Shown here: positions 32,875 through 44,816 of the stretch, piece by piece
Numbering within the stretch: position 1 is the stretch's first letter
Layout: every line of letters starts with the position of its first letter
DNA from: Strobilurus pachycystidiatus
Taxonomy: Eukaryota > Basidiomycota > Agaricomycetes > Agaricales > Physalacriaceae
Direction of reading: 5' to 3'
Length of the DNA: 64,000 nucleotides
NCBI GenBank assembly: GCA_019915135.1
Contig: JAHLMK010000003.1
Coordinates: 496,001-560,000, forward strand
Notes under the pieces: generated by a model
Databases searched by the model: none
Told to the model about the DNA's origin: nothing
Seen by the model: the letters and a program-made list of their open reading frames with translations, nothing else
Made by a program: the position numbers and the translations under genes

Positions 32875-35560
32875 TGTGCTCCCTCATGTACATGTACTTA
32901 TCCGCTATCGTTGTACTATCTTTTTGCTATACCTTGCTGTCTTTCACGTGGTCTTCTACTACTCATCGGTCGCGCTCCTGTTTGCTTTGTATGTTGAACA
33001 TGTTCAATCTCCAAATGATGTTATCGCTAGCCTGCCTTCGGCTCATCACCATCAAATTTGAACGCTCTTTGCCTATGGGAGCTTCGACAAAGCTTGCCAG
33101 TTGTAGATAGTACGCAGCCGCCACTTGCGAGCGCGCCGAGGACTTCAACAGAACGCGAACATCAGGAAAACCCTCCCGGGCTAATCTGAAGGAAATATAT
33201 AGAAAATTTTTGTGAAATGTACTAATGGCAATAACTTGCTTTATTGATAGAGTTATGCGTAAGTTTCGAGATATTTTGAGGCCCTATTGTAGGTTCAAAT
33301 AATAATCAGAAATCTCTGGCACGAAAGCAGCTAAAACCGACGCATCAGCGGACACGCGAATTGCGTGGTACTTAGCTGACTGACCTACTGCAGATCAACG
33401 CATGAATTTGAGCTCAAATGGAACTCAAAAACAACGTGTTCGGCTGAACGTCGCTATAGTACTAGTAGGGTCCGGCCTCAGACGCGTACTATTATCCTCT
33501 GTCGTTCTCGCTCCGTCCTTGGCGCTCGCTCTTGACGGTAAGCAAATCCAAAGTGGGAACTGAGATTTCGAACGTTGAAGTCCGCTTTGCCGGCGGCACG
33601 TTACCATCACGTGTATGTTCACTTAGTCGGGCCGTCAAATATGGGTCAACACAGAGCATCTCTTCTTCGTTCCACTACCAGCACCTCGGACAGGGACTTC
33701 CCCGACTGCACAGCGCCAACGTAGACAACGCCATCTGTCAAGACCTCTCCCCCAGCACTCCGACTAGCAGCCTGCCACGCCTTACACCCACTGCCAGCAC
33801 AACTGCTGCCCTAGCCACTCTAGCCCTTGCCTTCCTAGTGCAAATCCGCGCCTATCGCTTCCTTGAATGGACAATCCTGTAGACACTGGATATTGTCAAT
33901 GCGTATATACAAGACGACTGCGCCGACGACAGTGACTTTGGTAATCCCTGACTTGACGTCTCAGGACCGCGACCGTCTGTCTATCATGTAGTTCCTTCCG
34001 CCATGAATCCGGACCTGAGGACGAGACTGCCGACCGCCTCATCTACGCTAGCCTATGACGCGACCCCGACAGCAGCCTAGACTCAACCTGGAACAATGAC
34101 GGATCTTATCGTCGCCCGTCGCCCCATCATCTCAGAATGGTCTCGATCCAATTTCTGGACACTGTCGCAGACCGTCTCCAACTGCTAGCGAGTCTTTCAA
34201 GGCGTGCGCTGATTTACCCCCTGCCTGCGTTGTTTGCACTGACACGCATACTTCCCTCGTACCGTTCTCCTGCATAAGTACATCTTTTCCGTCAAGTACC
34301 GCTACTACAGTATGACTTGTATCACGTATGCCCTACCCTGTCGTCACACATTTACATTCAATCAAACATGTTTGCTGTGCTACTAGGTGTTTGTATCCAT
34401 GGTGAACTTCTATGAGTAAGGCAACACAAAAATGTAAGCATGAGACACGCAATGTGTTGTAAGCGCGTCTAATTAAAAACGGGTGTCAAGTGACCGCTTT
34501 CACTGCACTTATTTGACAAAAAGTGCTAAGTCGACAAATTACCGCGATTGACAGCACTTCGAAGGTATTGTGTACATATTACCACGGGAGCGTTTTCCTG
34601 ATGAAGACGCGCAGGAGTACATCATCAACGAGAACATCCATTCTGGGTGGCGGTCAGCACGAGAGCAGTATTCAGACAGATTTTTACCTGTAACAGAGGT
34701 GGCAGCAAGCTCATTTGTGCTCGTACGCTACAGAGGTCGATGCCAGGAGGGAAGGGTTGATTCGGATGTTCGGACCGGGCCGTTTCACTATGCCAGCGAC
34801 CACCACGTACCCTCCGCCAGCCCTCAGTTTTCTCGTCGTTCCCTCCGCCTGGGCATTGCGGCAATGAACTCGCTGAACGGCGGCAGCGGAAGTGAACGCG
34901 ACACGACGAGTCTATGAGACAACGACGTACGCGATCCCTATCTTCACTGGCCCTTTGCACTTTGCGCACAGCTACAAAATATCCGCCAATGTAACCGCTT
35001 GTTGAAGACGGATCCGTCTTGGGCTCCGAGTCTCACATTCACCGTACGGAACCAAATCCGCGCGCCGACAGGCGGAACGCGGCATTTCTCCATCTCCTGC
35101 CGAAGCTGCACGCGCATTTGCATCTTCCATCCCCCGCCCTTCTCTCGATTTACCCAATCCTCATGTTCATCATTGCCACACGAGACAAAACCACGCACCC
35201 CACTCCATCGTTACAATCACGCGAAAAATGCTGGGACGAGCGAAATAGCCAGATGAGGAACTCGCATCTCGGACCACTCTCTGCTCTCTTTGCGGCACCT
35301 TCCGCTCCCATGCGTGAGTATTTCCAGCATCGCGAACTCTACACACTTATCGTTGTCTGCCGCCATAACCGTGAGTTGAACTTGTATTTGTAGGTGCAAC
35401 GAAAAATGCAATGTGACAATTCAAAGAAAGTCCGCCACCGTAAAGACAATGGCGCCTGCGTCGAACGGCGGCTCAGGGTGCTGGACGTGGACGCGGAGAG
35501 CATTTACGCCTCAGGTTCCCTCAGTCAGGTCGTCACCCCCACGCTGACTCGTCTCGCCAG
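32875..35560. other. Intergenic, no gene supported
   Basis: Fragments of the R2 repeat occur near 33020-33120. Short frames elsewhere (for example 33532-33882 and 34570-34917) lack good starts, splice signals or recognisable motifs. A stretch near 34980-35390 has R2-like words (CTCTCTGCTCTCTTTGCGGC). Nothing else stands out. Confidence 0.4.
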
Positions 35561-35579
35561 GCGAACTTTTGAACTACTT

Positions 35580-36120
35580 TATCGCCAGCCCCCCTGGGCT
35601 TTCGGCTCACCACCATCAAATTCGTACGCTCTTTGCCTTCGTCTATAGTATCGATTTGTTCTCTAAGTCTGTCGGAAGATGAATGGAGGCAGACGTTCAA
35701 CACAACCTGGCGAGGTCTTCTCCTCCCATCTCGGGGCCCCGGTCGCGGGTAGTACGCAGCCGCCGTCGAGTCCGTCTCTCGATTATTGCCACCCTCGTTC
35801 TTCCGCCCCTCTCTGCTCTTTTCACGGCACCTCTTGGGGTGTCTTCGCTGTGTTCCGCTCCCATGCTCATCATTGCGATGATCAGTCGCGACGTTTGTCA
35901 CCACCCTGGGCCATCCGTGGCGTGCTTGCTCGGACATGCTCATTCATTGCCCATCGCGTTGAGGTCGCATTTGTACAGACGACACAAACGAAGAACGCAA
36001 TGTGTCAAGAAACTCTGCCACCGATGTGAGGACGATGACACCTGCGTCGGCGATGGTGCTGGACGTGGCTCGTACCCCAAGCCATTCACATTTTAGGTTT
36101 CTGTAGTTCGGTGCTCTTTG
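35580..36120 (+). repeat. Degenerate dispersed repeat R2, copy 2
   Basis: Contains CACCATCAAATTCGTACGC, CTCTTTGCCTTCGTCTATAG, ACAACCTGGCGAGG, TCTTCTCCTCCCAT and GTGTTCCGCTCCCATGCTC in the same order as the copies at 31010 and 36140. Frames across it are not conserved in protein between copies, so I call it non-coding. Confidence 0.65.
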
Positions 36121-36139
36121 TCGTCCGCTACACGATCAT

Positions 36140-36620
36140 CGCCAGCCGAGATTTCATCGCTAGCCCCCTTGTGCACTTCGTGACAGCACCAAATCCATAC
36201 GCTCTTTGCCTTCGTTTATAGTATCGGTTTTCTCTCCAGAGAGTCAGAAGATGAATGGAAACAGACGTTCAGCACAACCTGGCGAGGCCTTCTCCTCCCA
36301 TATTGGGGCCACAATTGTAGTTGCGACGCAGCTGTCGTCGAATCCGTCTCTCAGTTCTTGCCACCGTCGTTCTCTAGACTCTCATTGCTCTAAGCTCGCC
36401 CCTTCCCGTCTTGACCTGCCGCCGCTGCGTCCTCCCTTTCCATGCTCATCCGGACGCTTGAGTACTTGAGCATTGCACTTACGCCACGCTGATCACTGTC
36501 ATGCCCAGCTCGATGTGCCCAGTCCACGTTGTGTGCCGTTTCCGTTGCAACTTGAACTCGCAATTGTAGGTGCGTACAGCCTGAGACGACAAACAAAGAA
36601 CACAACTCTGCCAACGATGA
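36140..36620 (+). repeat. Degenerate dispersed repeat R2, copy 3
   Basis: Directly follows copy 2 and repeats CATCGCTAGCCCC, CTCTTTGCCTTCGTTTATAG, GATGAATGGAAACAGACG, CACAACCTGGCGAGGC and CTTCTCCTCCCAT. The two copies form a tandem pair with a period of about 550 bp. Confidence 0.65.
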
Positions 36621-36899
36621 CACCTCGGCCAAGGGTCCTGGACGTAGTCGTACCCCAATCCACATTCCTTCAGTTGGGTGCTGTCGTCCGGGCGCTGCTG
36701 CACGATCACCTCGCACACTGGAGCTTTGCACATCCACCGTCTCCATTCCACTGGTCTGTTGATTGCCATCACCGCGTCAATATGTCACCGGTATCGCAGC
36801 TAAAAGAGAGTTCTACCACTGGCAGATTGAGTAATCACCGGCACCCCCCATTCAACTGCAAAGAGGAGCAGAAGATGCTCTTCCCAGGCACGCTCTATT

Positions 36900-37165
36900 C
36901 AGTTGCTCTTCCCTCAGCTTGCTGGCCCTGCATCAGTTTGGCTGGCGAACTTCATTGGTCTTTCCCCAGCATGCTTGTTGCTAGCCCTCCATCAGTTTGG
37001 GTGGCGAACTCCGTTGCTCTTCGGCAGGCACCAAATCCCACCACACTGGCCCTGGTTGATCTTGCCCAGTGGCCCTGCATCATTTGGGCAGAGAACTTCA
37101 TTTATTCCACACCACGCTGGCCCTGTATCGTTTGGGCAGCGAACTGCGCCGCTCTGGCATAGTGG
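36900..37165 (+). repeat. Short tandem array, CTGGCCCTGCATCA(G)TTTGG units
   Basis: CTGGCCCTGCATCAGTTTGG followed by CTGGCGAACTTC recurs about five times in imperfect form (about 36920, 36976, 37048, 37068 and 37118) at 50-70 bp spacing. It lies 170 bp upstream of the paralogue at 37332. Confidence 0.7.
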
Positions 37166-37331
37166 GTCAGGTTACCTGGCTTTGAGATCTCGGCATGTAC
37201 CCTTCGAGATCTCGGCGTGCAGAAGCCACCATCAGAGAACACGCATAATTCAGCTCAACGCGCGTTTAAAGTCATCCGCTTCAAAGGTGAGTGTTCGACA
37301 CTTCCTCCCCATTCTTCCTACCCTATCCAGC

Positions 37332-37910
37332 ATGGCAGACTCACTCAGAGGGCAGATCCTAGCCTGCATATTCGGCCTGGCTCTATCCAGGCCGCTCTCT
37401 CCCTTCTCCTTCCTCGTATACACAAGCCTCGCTCTACATCTGATCGTCATCCCCGCTGTATGGCCCGGCCGAATCATATCCAACGCTCGCAATGTGCTGT
37501 TGCAAACACGGCGCGATCTCGATGAAGTCAGGTTCGACTCGGGTCGCGACGACACGGCGACTCTTCGCTTCTGTGTTCAAGGACTCGAACGTCTTGAGCT
37601 GTATGTTCTATTTGTCATATACACACTGCTCAGCTGACGCGTCTCTCCAGCATCCAAGATCGGATTCGCGATCTCGAGACGCTTCACCGCCAGAATCTCT
37701 GCTTCATTGGTGCCGTCGCGTATGCGCGCGGTGCGGTGAAGCTCTATACCCGATCCAAGGCGTGTCTACGTGACGCCAAGGCCTTGGACGTTGAGCTCTC
37801 TGATCAGGTATGCTCGTGTCCGAGTCATCCGACGTTGACATTGAGCGCCCCTACTACAGCTTCGAAGCCGCGCTCCTTCTCAGTCTATCCGTGTTATCCA
37901 TGACGTGTGA
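37332..37910 (+). CDS. 158-aa membrane/coiled-coil protein, paralogue 2
   Basis: Exons 37332-37600, 37651-37807 and 37860-37910, with intron ends GTATGT...CCAG and GTATGC...ACAG, encode 158 aa. The protein aligns end to end with the product at 32280: the same hydrophobic N-terminus (GQILACIFGLAL, FSFLVYTSLALHLIVIPAVW), a near-identical middle (RFDSGRDDTATLRFCV.GLERLEL), the helical stretch IQDRIRDLETLHRQNL and a final IRVIHDV. Introns differ more than exons, which suggests selection on the protein. The leader CCTATCCAGC before the ATG is also shared. Function is unknown; a membrane-anchored helical protein is the most that can be said. Confidence 0.85.
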
Positions 37911-38348
37911 TAGTCATTTCTCTCTCGTACTTGTACTTCTTTTCTGTTGTCGTGCTACTTACATTGCTGTCATATTCTACTTTCTTACGCTTACGTGTCC
38001 TATAATCTATCAGTGCCTCGTTCCACCAAGGCACCTCGTGTCTTCTCGTTCATTCATTCACGCGCCTCAAGCATCCGAGACTTGTCTGCTACTGATAACA
38101 ACCATATCTGCGTCGATGACAATGCCGATGCACCGTATATGCTCGCCGGAGTGTGCCTGTATGCATGGCCGTCAACCGTTGAGACGTCATCGCGAGGTAC
38201 TCTCAATGTTCATCCGTGTCCGTTGGTGAGCTTCAGGAACCGAGCTCGAGCTATTGGTGTTCAGAGCGCATGTTGAGTAGTATTGATAGCATCGAGTCTT
38301 GGTCGCGTCAATTTACATAGGAAAGTTATACACAATAAGCCGTTGAAA

Positions 38349-39273
38349 TTACACTTGCATTCCTTGCATCGGATCCATCGCACCTGCCGCCCCTCCGGCG
38401 CTAACACCTAGAACCTAGCGCCGTGTCAGACCATGTCCCCGTCGGTCAAGTCCAGAAAGGCAGACTCACCAGAGCGATCCGGTCCAACTTTTGGTGTGTC
38501 TTGCCGTGAGAGATCATCTGCTCGTCGTGCATCTCCTTCATCTGCGACAACATCGTCTTGTGCAGGACGCGCAAGTCTTGCAGAATCCTAGCGGTTGAGA
38601 CATCACTACTAATCTGGAAATGGCCAGTCTGAGATTGCGCTGAGAAAGTTCGGATGGATAGATGCACCTTGAAGACTACTAGCGAGTTGTCAAGCTCTTC
38701 GCGTAAGTCGGTTAGATCCTTCTTGATCCTGTACTGGAGGACAAAGGCCTTCGGGCCGGTGTACTTGGCGAGAGAGCGAACACGCCTTTCAGTCATCTCT
38801 AGAACACTGATTCGGAAGTGAGCTGAGATCAATGCAGGATCGAATCACGTACATAAGAAGCTTCATGATCCTCGGATCGACTTGTTGCGGGCCGTGTTCG
38901 TGGGACGAACGCGCGAGCTCGTTGGTGATTGCGAGCGTGACGTTGGCGGCATGGGTCGCTAACGATGTACACGCTGTTCGGCTCGACTTTGCGCCCTATG
39001 ATACCAACATGAGCATCGAACGCAACATCATCTTCATCATCGGTGAGAATGGACACATACCTCCGCGGCTTCGAGGATCTTTCGGACCGTTCCGCAGGCC
39101 CCCTCGACGATATTGCCGACGATAGGGATCATCTTCGCGACACTCTCTGCGATATCGAGACAGCCCCAGACCGAGTCGAAGGCTAGTGCGTCTGATGCGC
39201 TGAGCTCTGTGTCATCAACTGTGGGTGTCGACCTCGCAATTTGGGACTCCAGTGTCACGACACGGGCTTTCAT
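38349..39273 (-). CDS. Small helical-bundle protein, HeLo/MLKL-NTD-like
   Basis: Four exons on the minus strand (39273-39061, 38995-38853, 38806-38470 and 38414-38349) join in frame to 252 aa. Introns have GTATGT, GTACGT and GTGAGT donors and AG acceptors. Residues around 45-70 read SVAKMIPIVGNIVEGACGTV, the glycine/proline hairpin typical of the first helices in fungal HeLo-like and MLKL-NTD-like domains. A long helical stretch follows (RVRSLAKYTGPKAFVLQYRI, DLTDLREELDNSLVVFKVHL). The C-terminus is Gly/Ala/Met-rich (GVSAGGAAGAMDPMQGMQ). The frame stays open upstream of the chosen ATG to a possible acceptor at about 39373, so an additional 5' exon is possible. Domain assignment is by motif feel, not by search. 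Confidence 0.7.
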
Positions 39274-39425
39274 CAGGTGGAAGCATGGGACAAGTAGGGG
39301 GATGAGCTGGGGAAACAGGTTGCTAACTAGATAAGGTCCGGGTGCCAGGAGGTCGGGCGGCGGTGCAGGAGGCCTAGATGTATAAGTCAGGCTATTTAGT
39401 CACAGCAACAGCGAAATCTTCATCC

Positions 39426-40464
39426 TCACACAAAGCCCACACTATCGAAATGTACAAACTTTTCATCAATGCCGATGTCGAAGTGCTTTCCTTCTGTCCG
39501 AAGGAGATGCTTGAGCCCATTGAATATTGATTGTATATTATAAGCCTGCAAGAATGTATCAGTACAGTGCAAGATCACGACATGTTCTGTAGCGGCTAGT
39601 CACCCGAGTTGAAATCCTGGCTGGCGATTTCCACACTCTGTGTACCTCCTGGCGGAAGTCAGACAAGACTTGCACGTCTAGCATGTCGATAATGCAGTCG
39701 AATAAGATGTACGTCTGATGGACATTGCCCACATCCATATAGTGAATGACTGGCATCAGCTAATCAGCATTCATACAATGCAACAAGGAAAAGCTCACGC
39801 ATTGGAGATACTTCTCATCCCTGTAGTTTTCATCGTCGTCCTCATCATCAGAGCCCGGAACGCAGTGGTATTTCTCGCATATCTCGCGTACCATCTTCAA
39901 CCTGAGTTCTCTTTGATCATCAATTGAACGTACTGATTAAAAAAGCGTTAGCTATCCGTCACATCTATCAAGGAGCAGCTCACTTAGCTCCCATACACAC
40001 ATTTCATCTTGCTTTTCAAACTGGACCTCGAGGCGGTGGCATCCATCTAGAATTTCGCGGACTAGTTCGTGGGCGTTGGGTACGTGCTTGAAGCGACGGA
40101 CTGGTTTTAGCTGCCACATTAGCGAGCTGTTATGATACAGCCCATAGGATAGAAACATACGCAATTTCTCCTCCACTGATTCCTCGTCGGACGTGTCCGA
40201 TTCTGAGTAGTCCATGTCCGACTCCCTGTCCATCTCCTCATCGGACGCGTACCGCTCGTTGTCGCCCGAGGTTTCGTCGTAGTCCATAACTTGCTCGTCG
40301 GGATACAGCTTGGACGTGCCCACCATGTCATCCGTGCCCGTGCCCATCTCCGACTCCGAGTCCTCGCCAGACATGTCACACCCTTCGTCGACATCAGCGT
40401 CGTAGTCCATACTTTGCTCGTTAGGATCCAGCTCCGAGGATTCGACTTCAAACGAGATCGACAT
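39426..40464 (-). CDS. Acidic protein of unknown function
   Basis: Exons on the minus strand are 40464-40161, 40100-39984, 39932-39799, 39759-39646 and 39545-39426, giving 262 aa in frame. The first intron (40160-40101, GTATGT...CCAG, 60 nt) may also be retained, because it is in frame and open (282 aa). The N-terminal ~95 residues are strongly acidic (DYDADVDEGCDMSGEDSES and similar). The remainder is mixed helical: HELVREILDGCHRLEVQFEK, then LRLKMVREICEKYHCVPGSD, IHYMDVGNVHQTYILFDCII and a final FVHFDSVGFV. I recognise no domain. The 3' end is only about 150 bp from the start of the next minus-strand gene. Continuity of phase over five exons makes the model convincing. Confidence 0.72.
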
Positions 40465-41312
40465 GGTGGTAAGTAAGTGAGAACGCAGACTGTCTCATGG
40501 GAAAGTTCAAGAGGCGGCTGTGCGGCGGAATGTGAACTTTGAAGGTACCTATCAAGTTTGTTCCCAAGACCTCTTTTGTTGTACAGCCTGGAATTCATCA
40601 CCATCAAGAAGCGGGAGACGGCGAAATAAGCTCACCGTGTGACTCATGGCTTGTGCGAATCGCGTCGTTCAAAAAACACCAGAGAATGTGAGCAAGATAT
40701 TGGCCCGAGCCAGTGCTAGACAATCACGATGCATGGGGACTTGCATGGCGAGCCATGTTCTTACCGTGGTAATGTTACGTGGATGGATACCGGCGAGCTT
40801 CGCGAGAGTACGAAGCACATATATCGTGCAAGAAGAGACGACGCACCAGCAATGCACTGTCCAGTGGTATGTACATATGCAATACTATACAAGGCAGGAT
40901 TTCAGGATCGTCAACATTGCACGCACGTGGGCTGATGACTTGTGAACGCGTCCCAGCGGAGATGTCACTGTCAACAATAATGATCCATACGAGAGTAAGA
41001 CGCGACCAACGACGACAACGTCGGATTGAAGACTCAGCACGCGAAACTACGTCCGTTCATCGCGCGCCCGGATTCCCCATTCGCGTGCATGAGCACAAGG
41101 TGTGACGCTCCTCATCGCGTCATCTGCGTCCGGATTCCGCAAGCCTGCATTACGCGTTGATGAAGATGGATGGAGACGCGAGGTTGTTACACGTGTACAA
41201 TAGCAAATGATTATTGCAGCTGAGATGGGGGCGTCTACGAATCCAGATAGCGTATTAAGAAATATGATAGTGATAGCTGTCCAGTCTAGTCCAACATGCG
41301 GGAACCTGTAAC
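40465..41312. other. Intergenic, no gene supported
   Basis: Sequence between two minus-strand genes. Plus-strand frames at 40646-41105 overlap each other in several frames and show no motif. It probably holds the promoter of the acidic-protein gene and the 3' end of the cytochrome c transcript. Confidence 0.4.
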
Positions 41313-42059
41313 CTATGCGGTCTGACGAACGGGAGCAAGGTCAGTACGAGGTGGAACGGGAAGGAGGGATTGTTACGCACGGCCTCCTTGAGGTAAGTGA
41401 CGAGGTCATTACGGTCCTTGTCCTTCTTCAGGCCGGCGAACGCCATCTTGGTACCGGGGATGTACTGAGGAATTTAGTCAGTCACTGGTCGTTTCGCAGG
41501 CGAAATATGTGAGGTAAAGATTGGTTGTAAAAGGGCGTGATGAATGGGGCGGAGTGTGAGAGGCCAGGGCAGGTGCCATGAATACGGGAGCGACGCGAGA
41601 GGCGGTGGTGAAAGCGAACAAAGAGCGAGATGGAGGAATGTGAAAGAAGGAACGGCGACACACCTTTTTGGGGTTCTCGAGGTACTCGAACATGGTCTGC
41701 TCCTCCCATGTAACGCCCTTGTTCACGTTTGCGGCGGTGTAAGAGAAACCCTCAGCCTGACCAGATTTGCGGCCGAAGACACTATACGCAAGCCAAACCG
41801 TCAGACCCAGTCCAGTAAACATAGAAGGAGGATCAAGGTGGAGTACACGGATGGCGATGGGTAGGAAGTAGGGAGAAAGGAACGCACCCATGGAGGTTAG
41901 GACCGACTTTGTGACCCTCGCCCGCGCCGAGGGTATGGCACTGTGCGCACCGGGTCTTGAACAGACCAGCGCCCTTGCCAGCGTCACCTACACCAACCAA
42001 CACGTCAATCATGGTATCCACCAAAACGCCTTTCGTCGCGTACCTGCAGAGTAAGGCAT
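41313..42059 (-). CDS. CYC1: Cytochrome c, mitochondrial intermembrane space
   Basis: Five minus-strand exons (42059-42044, 41987-41888, 41781-41664, 41464-41381 and 41321-41313) join exactly to 108 aa. It has the start MPYSAGDAGKG, the heme-attachment motif CAQCH at residues 19-23, the GPNLHG motif, YIPGTKMAF with the axial Met85, and the usual end LKEATA. The protein is full length and shows no disabling change. It carries electrons from the cytochrome bc1 complex to cytochrome oxidase and becomes covalently hemylated after import. The first coding exon is only 16 nt and the last only 9 nt. All introns are GT-AG. The start is fixed by the splice junction within Ala-Gly. This is the most secure gene in the window. 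Confidence 0.97.
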
Positions 42060-42387
42060 CGTAAACGTCTAAAGCGTGGAGGAGAGAGGTGGAAAGTGGC
42101 GCGTAAGAGAGGCGGAGGGACGGAGGTGATAGTCTGAGGAAAACAAAAAAGCCAATGCGATTTTGCATTTGAGGGGGGCGAGGTCATCGCCACGTGACGA
42201 TCCGGTTGGTGCCGCGAGCCAATGGCGAAGGAGGAGTTTCGCGGCGGGATCGGAATCGGGCGTAACTTACCCCGCGGATCGAGACCGGTGCCTGCCGCCG
42301 CGAGCGTCACCGTTTCCGCTGCAAGGGCGGGGTGGGCTCTACTCTGCCCTGCTGCAACCTCTGATCGCCATATGGTTACTCGGCGCC

Positions 42388-42825
42388 ATGTCATTCAACA
42401 AAACAGGGAAGGAGCTTGAGATTGGGAAGGCGATTAAAATCTTGGGAACGGCCATCAAGACTGGGAGGAGAAAAGGTAAAGCGGGGGCAGGACTACTCAT
42501 CTGCATCACGCAGGGAAGGTCTGCTTTTCAAGTCTCCCATTTCCTATGTTCTGATTATATGAGTACTCAAACGCCCGAACCGCGTGTGCCCTCGTTCTCG
42601 GGACGGCACCTTCTCCCGGTGCGTTCCGTGCCACTAACTTTGAGCTCATACCGGTTGCTGATAATACTTCAAGGGAATCGGAAGGAGAGCTGTCCTTCGA
42701 GGAGGAGCAAGCACGCCAACATTGGACAACGCCCATCGGACCGGATGGATACTTCTTCAGACCGTATAGCCCATCCTGTAATGTGTACTCCTCCTCGTCT
42801 TGTTTATCAATCAACGGCTTAGGGC
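42388..42825 (+). CDS. Possible small gene, frame uncertain
   Basis: An ATG at 42388 opens MSFNKTGKELEIGKAIKILG, a lysine-rich start that continues open to about 42822. In another frame from about 42640 the plus strand reads TNFELIPVADNTSRESEGEL and DGYFFRPYSPSCNVYSS, which looks more protein-like. A minus-strand frame at 42506-42814 is also open. I cannot decide which is coding or place introns. It lies divergent to cytochrome c, about 330 bp from its start codon. Confidence 0.25.
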
Positions 42826-43549
42826 TTTTGACGGTTGATTGTCGGCCCTCCTGAGTCCTCCGTCCTTGCCAGCCCGACAGTGAGGTCCTGTTCCTTTAGC
42901 GCTATATCTCTAATGAACTACTCTGCCTAGGTTTTGACCTCACCATCTCATCTGTGACTCGGACACTCCATCTGGCGTGCGACAAGATACCACGCTAAGT
43001 ATTCCAAGGTCATTCAAGGCTCTCGTTGTAATCGTCGCGTTGATGATCTCTCAGCTGTTATCAAGATTCAACTGCGAGGCTTTCTTGTTGCCCTTCAGCG
43101 CCAAAGACGAGTGACCTCCTCAGATCATCGGTGGACTCCCAGGTTCATACACTCGCCTGTCTGGGCTGCCTGAGCGATATGTCACGGTTCACCCAAAGGC
43201 TGCACAAGACTTGACGAAGCTTGGTCATGTGGTAGCGACGGACACTGTCAGCTCCTTCTTTTCCTCAGACGAATGTTGACACGTTTGCCTCGAAGGGAAA
43301 GTCGAGAGAAACAACTTCACTCCTCGAGAAGAAGGTTGATCTGCGTTGCTTTTTTTTCAAGTTACAATAACTACTTTCTTCCAACGAGCTGAGGTTTGTC
43401 CCATCTCACTTCCTTCCTCAGCGTTGGTTGATCGCCCATGGCATTCTGACACAAGCTTAGTGCCACTGACTGTCATTTGCCGGCGCACAATCGTTGTGCG
43501 TATGCATTCCCGGACCGATTTTGCACCAAATGCGTGCTAGTCGAGTGGT
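42826..43549. other. Intergenic, no gene supported
   Basis: Short frames only, in several phases, with no motif or convincing splice pattern. Directly downstream is the promoter region shared with the truncated paralogue at 47 kb. Confidence 0.4.
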
Positions 43550-43671
43550 ATGTTTGCGGCGGTGTCTTTGGAACCCTCTTTCCTTACGCTCTTACTACAC
43601 GGCATAGGACATAGCTGTAAGTCTGCATATCTACTCAGGTACCAAGATGTCACGCGCAGAAGCCTGTACAA

Positions 43672-43682
43672 TATAAATATCG
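43672..43682 (+). promoter_or_regulatory. TATA element of the 43.7-kb gene
   Basis: ATATAAATATCGACA lies about 50 bp before the start codon. The same TATAAATATCGACA with matching surroundings (CTCCCACCCTGGCTT, then TTCGTCCTAC) precedes the truncated paralogue at 47175, so the promoter was duplicated with the gene. Confidence 0.65.
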
Positions 43683-43724
43683 ACACCACTCTCCCACCCT
43701 GGCTTCCTTCGTCCTACATCGACC

Positions 43725-44816
43725 ATGTCCCGTCGACGGAAAGACCAGCTTCGGCTGGCCATCGCCAGCCTCCAACAAGCTACCCACACCGCAACCCCGG
43801 ATATCTCAGAAAGGCTTGTCAATCCCCTACAGGACCTTGCCGTCTCCAAATCGGTGCATATCCAGTCTACAGCACTCTACAGCACCACTGATCATGTGTA
43901 AACACAGGTGTACCGCTGCTCTACCTGCTCGGAGAGCGTCGAACAATGTGTCGACTATCTAACTAAGACCCTGACACTTTTTTCCGACGCCTTGCCGATC
44001 GAGGAGGCCGTGCTGATGCGCTTTGCGCTCATCGAAGAGTACGTTCTGCCCTTCCCATCCCCTATGACATTATACTTACCGTCATGGCATCATGATCCAG
44101 CATGATCCCTGCCATCCACCTCGCACACAGTGGCACGGGCGTACGGCTTTTCACGCGCACAAAGCCTCACGCACACGTGCGACGGCTCGTCTCTCAGCTC
44201 ACGTCTCCCGCCACTGAAACCGACTCCGACTCCGCCGTACACAAGAAGCTCCGTCGGCGGCAGCGATACATCGAGCTGATCCGCCTCGCAGCGCAAGGAA
44301 CAGCAGGTGTCTTGCAGGCCATCCCGGTCATTTCTGCTCTGTCGATCGCACCCAAGGCCGTCGCGACAGGAGCGAATGCGCTACAGGTTCGTTTCTACCG
44401 TCATTGGCCTGCTCCATCGCTGACTCTGAGCGACAGAAGCGAGACCAAACCGATGAGGCAGTCGATGCGCTGGAATACCGTGTGATGGAGCTTGAGAGGT
44501 CTGAGCCCTCCGACCATGTCCGCTCGTACGTTTTTCTGACCATGCCGTGCGCAATTTGTTGATGCTACAATTGAGTGCCGTTCTCGACGCCCGGAAGATG
44601 GTGGCCAATATCAAGTCGCGCAAGACATTCGCGCGTATCGTCTTCTCGTCTTCGGACGCACAAGAGCTTCTGGATGCCAACCTGACTCTTGATCGGGCTC
44701 TGGTGCTAGATAACGTCAGTCTTTTCCTAGTCAATTTCCGAATGCAGTCGCCAACACAAGATTCTAGTCCACCCGCATCACCCTACTTTCACAAACCATT
44801 CACAAGCAAACTCTAA
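43725..44816 (+). CDS. Helical-bundle protein, MLKL-NTD-like C-terminal part
   Basis: Exons 43725-43853, 43908-44038, 44101-44386, 44437-44525 and 44576-44816 join in frame to 291 aa. The N-terminus is basic and helical (MSRRRKDQLRLAIASLQQ). The middle is RQRYIELIRLAAQGTAGVL followed by AIPVISALSIAPKAVATGAN. The end carries ARKMVANIKSRKTFARIVFS, close to the brace region of MLKL-NTD-like domains of fungal signalling and NLR proteins. Such domains serve as membrane-acting or adaptor modules; no kinase, NACHT or repeat domain follows here, so it is a stand-alone module. An alternative last intron from 44715 to about 44851 would change the last residues. A truncated paralogue at 47175 supports the first exon and intron. 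Confidence 0.75.

Noticed and set aside
34570..34917. 115-aa plus-strand frame
   Set aside because: It begins with GTG rather than ATG, overlaps an equally long minus-strand frame and has no motif or splice context.
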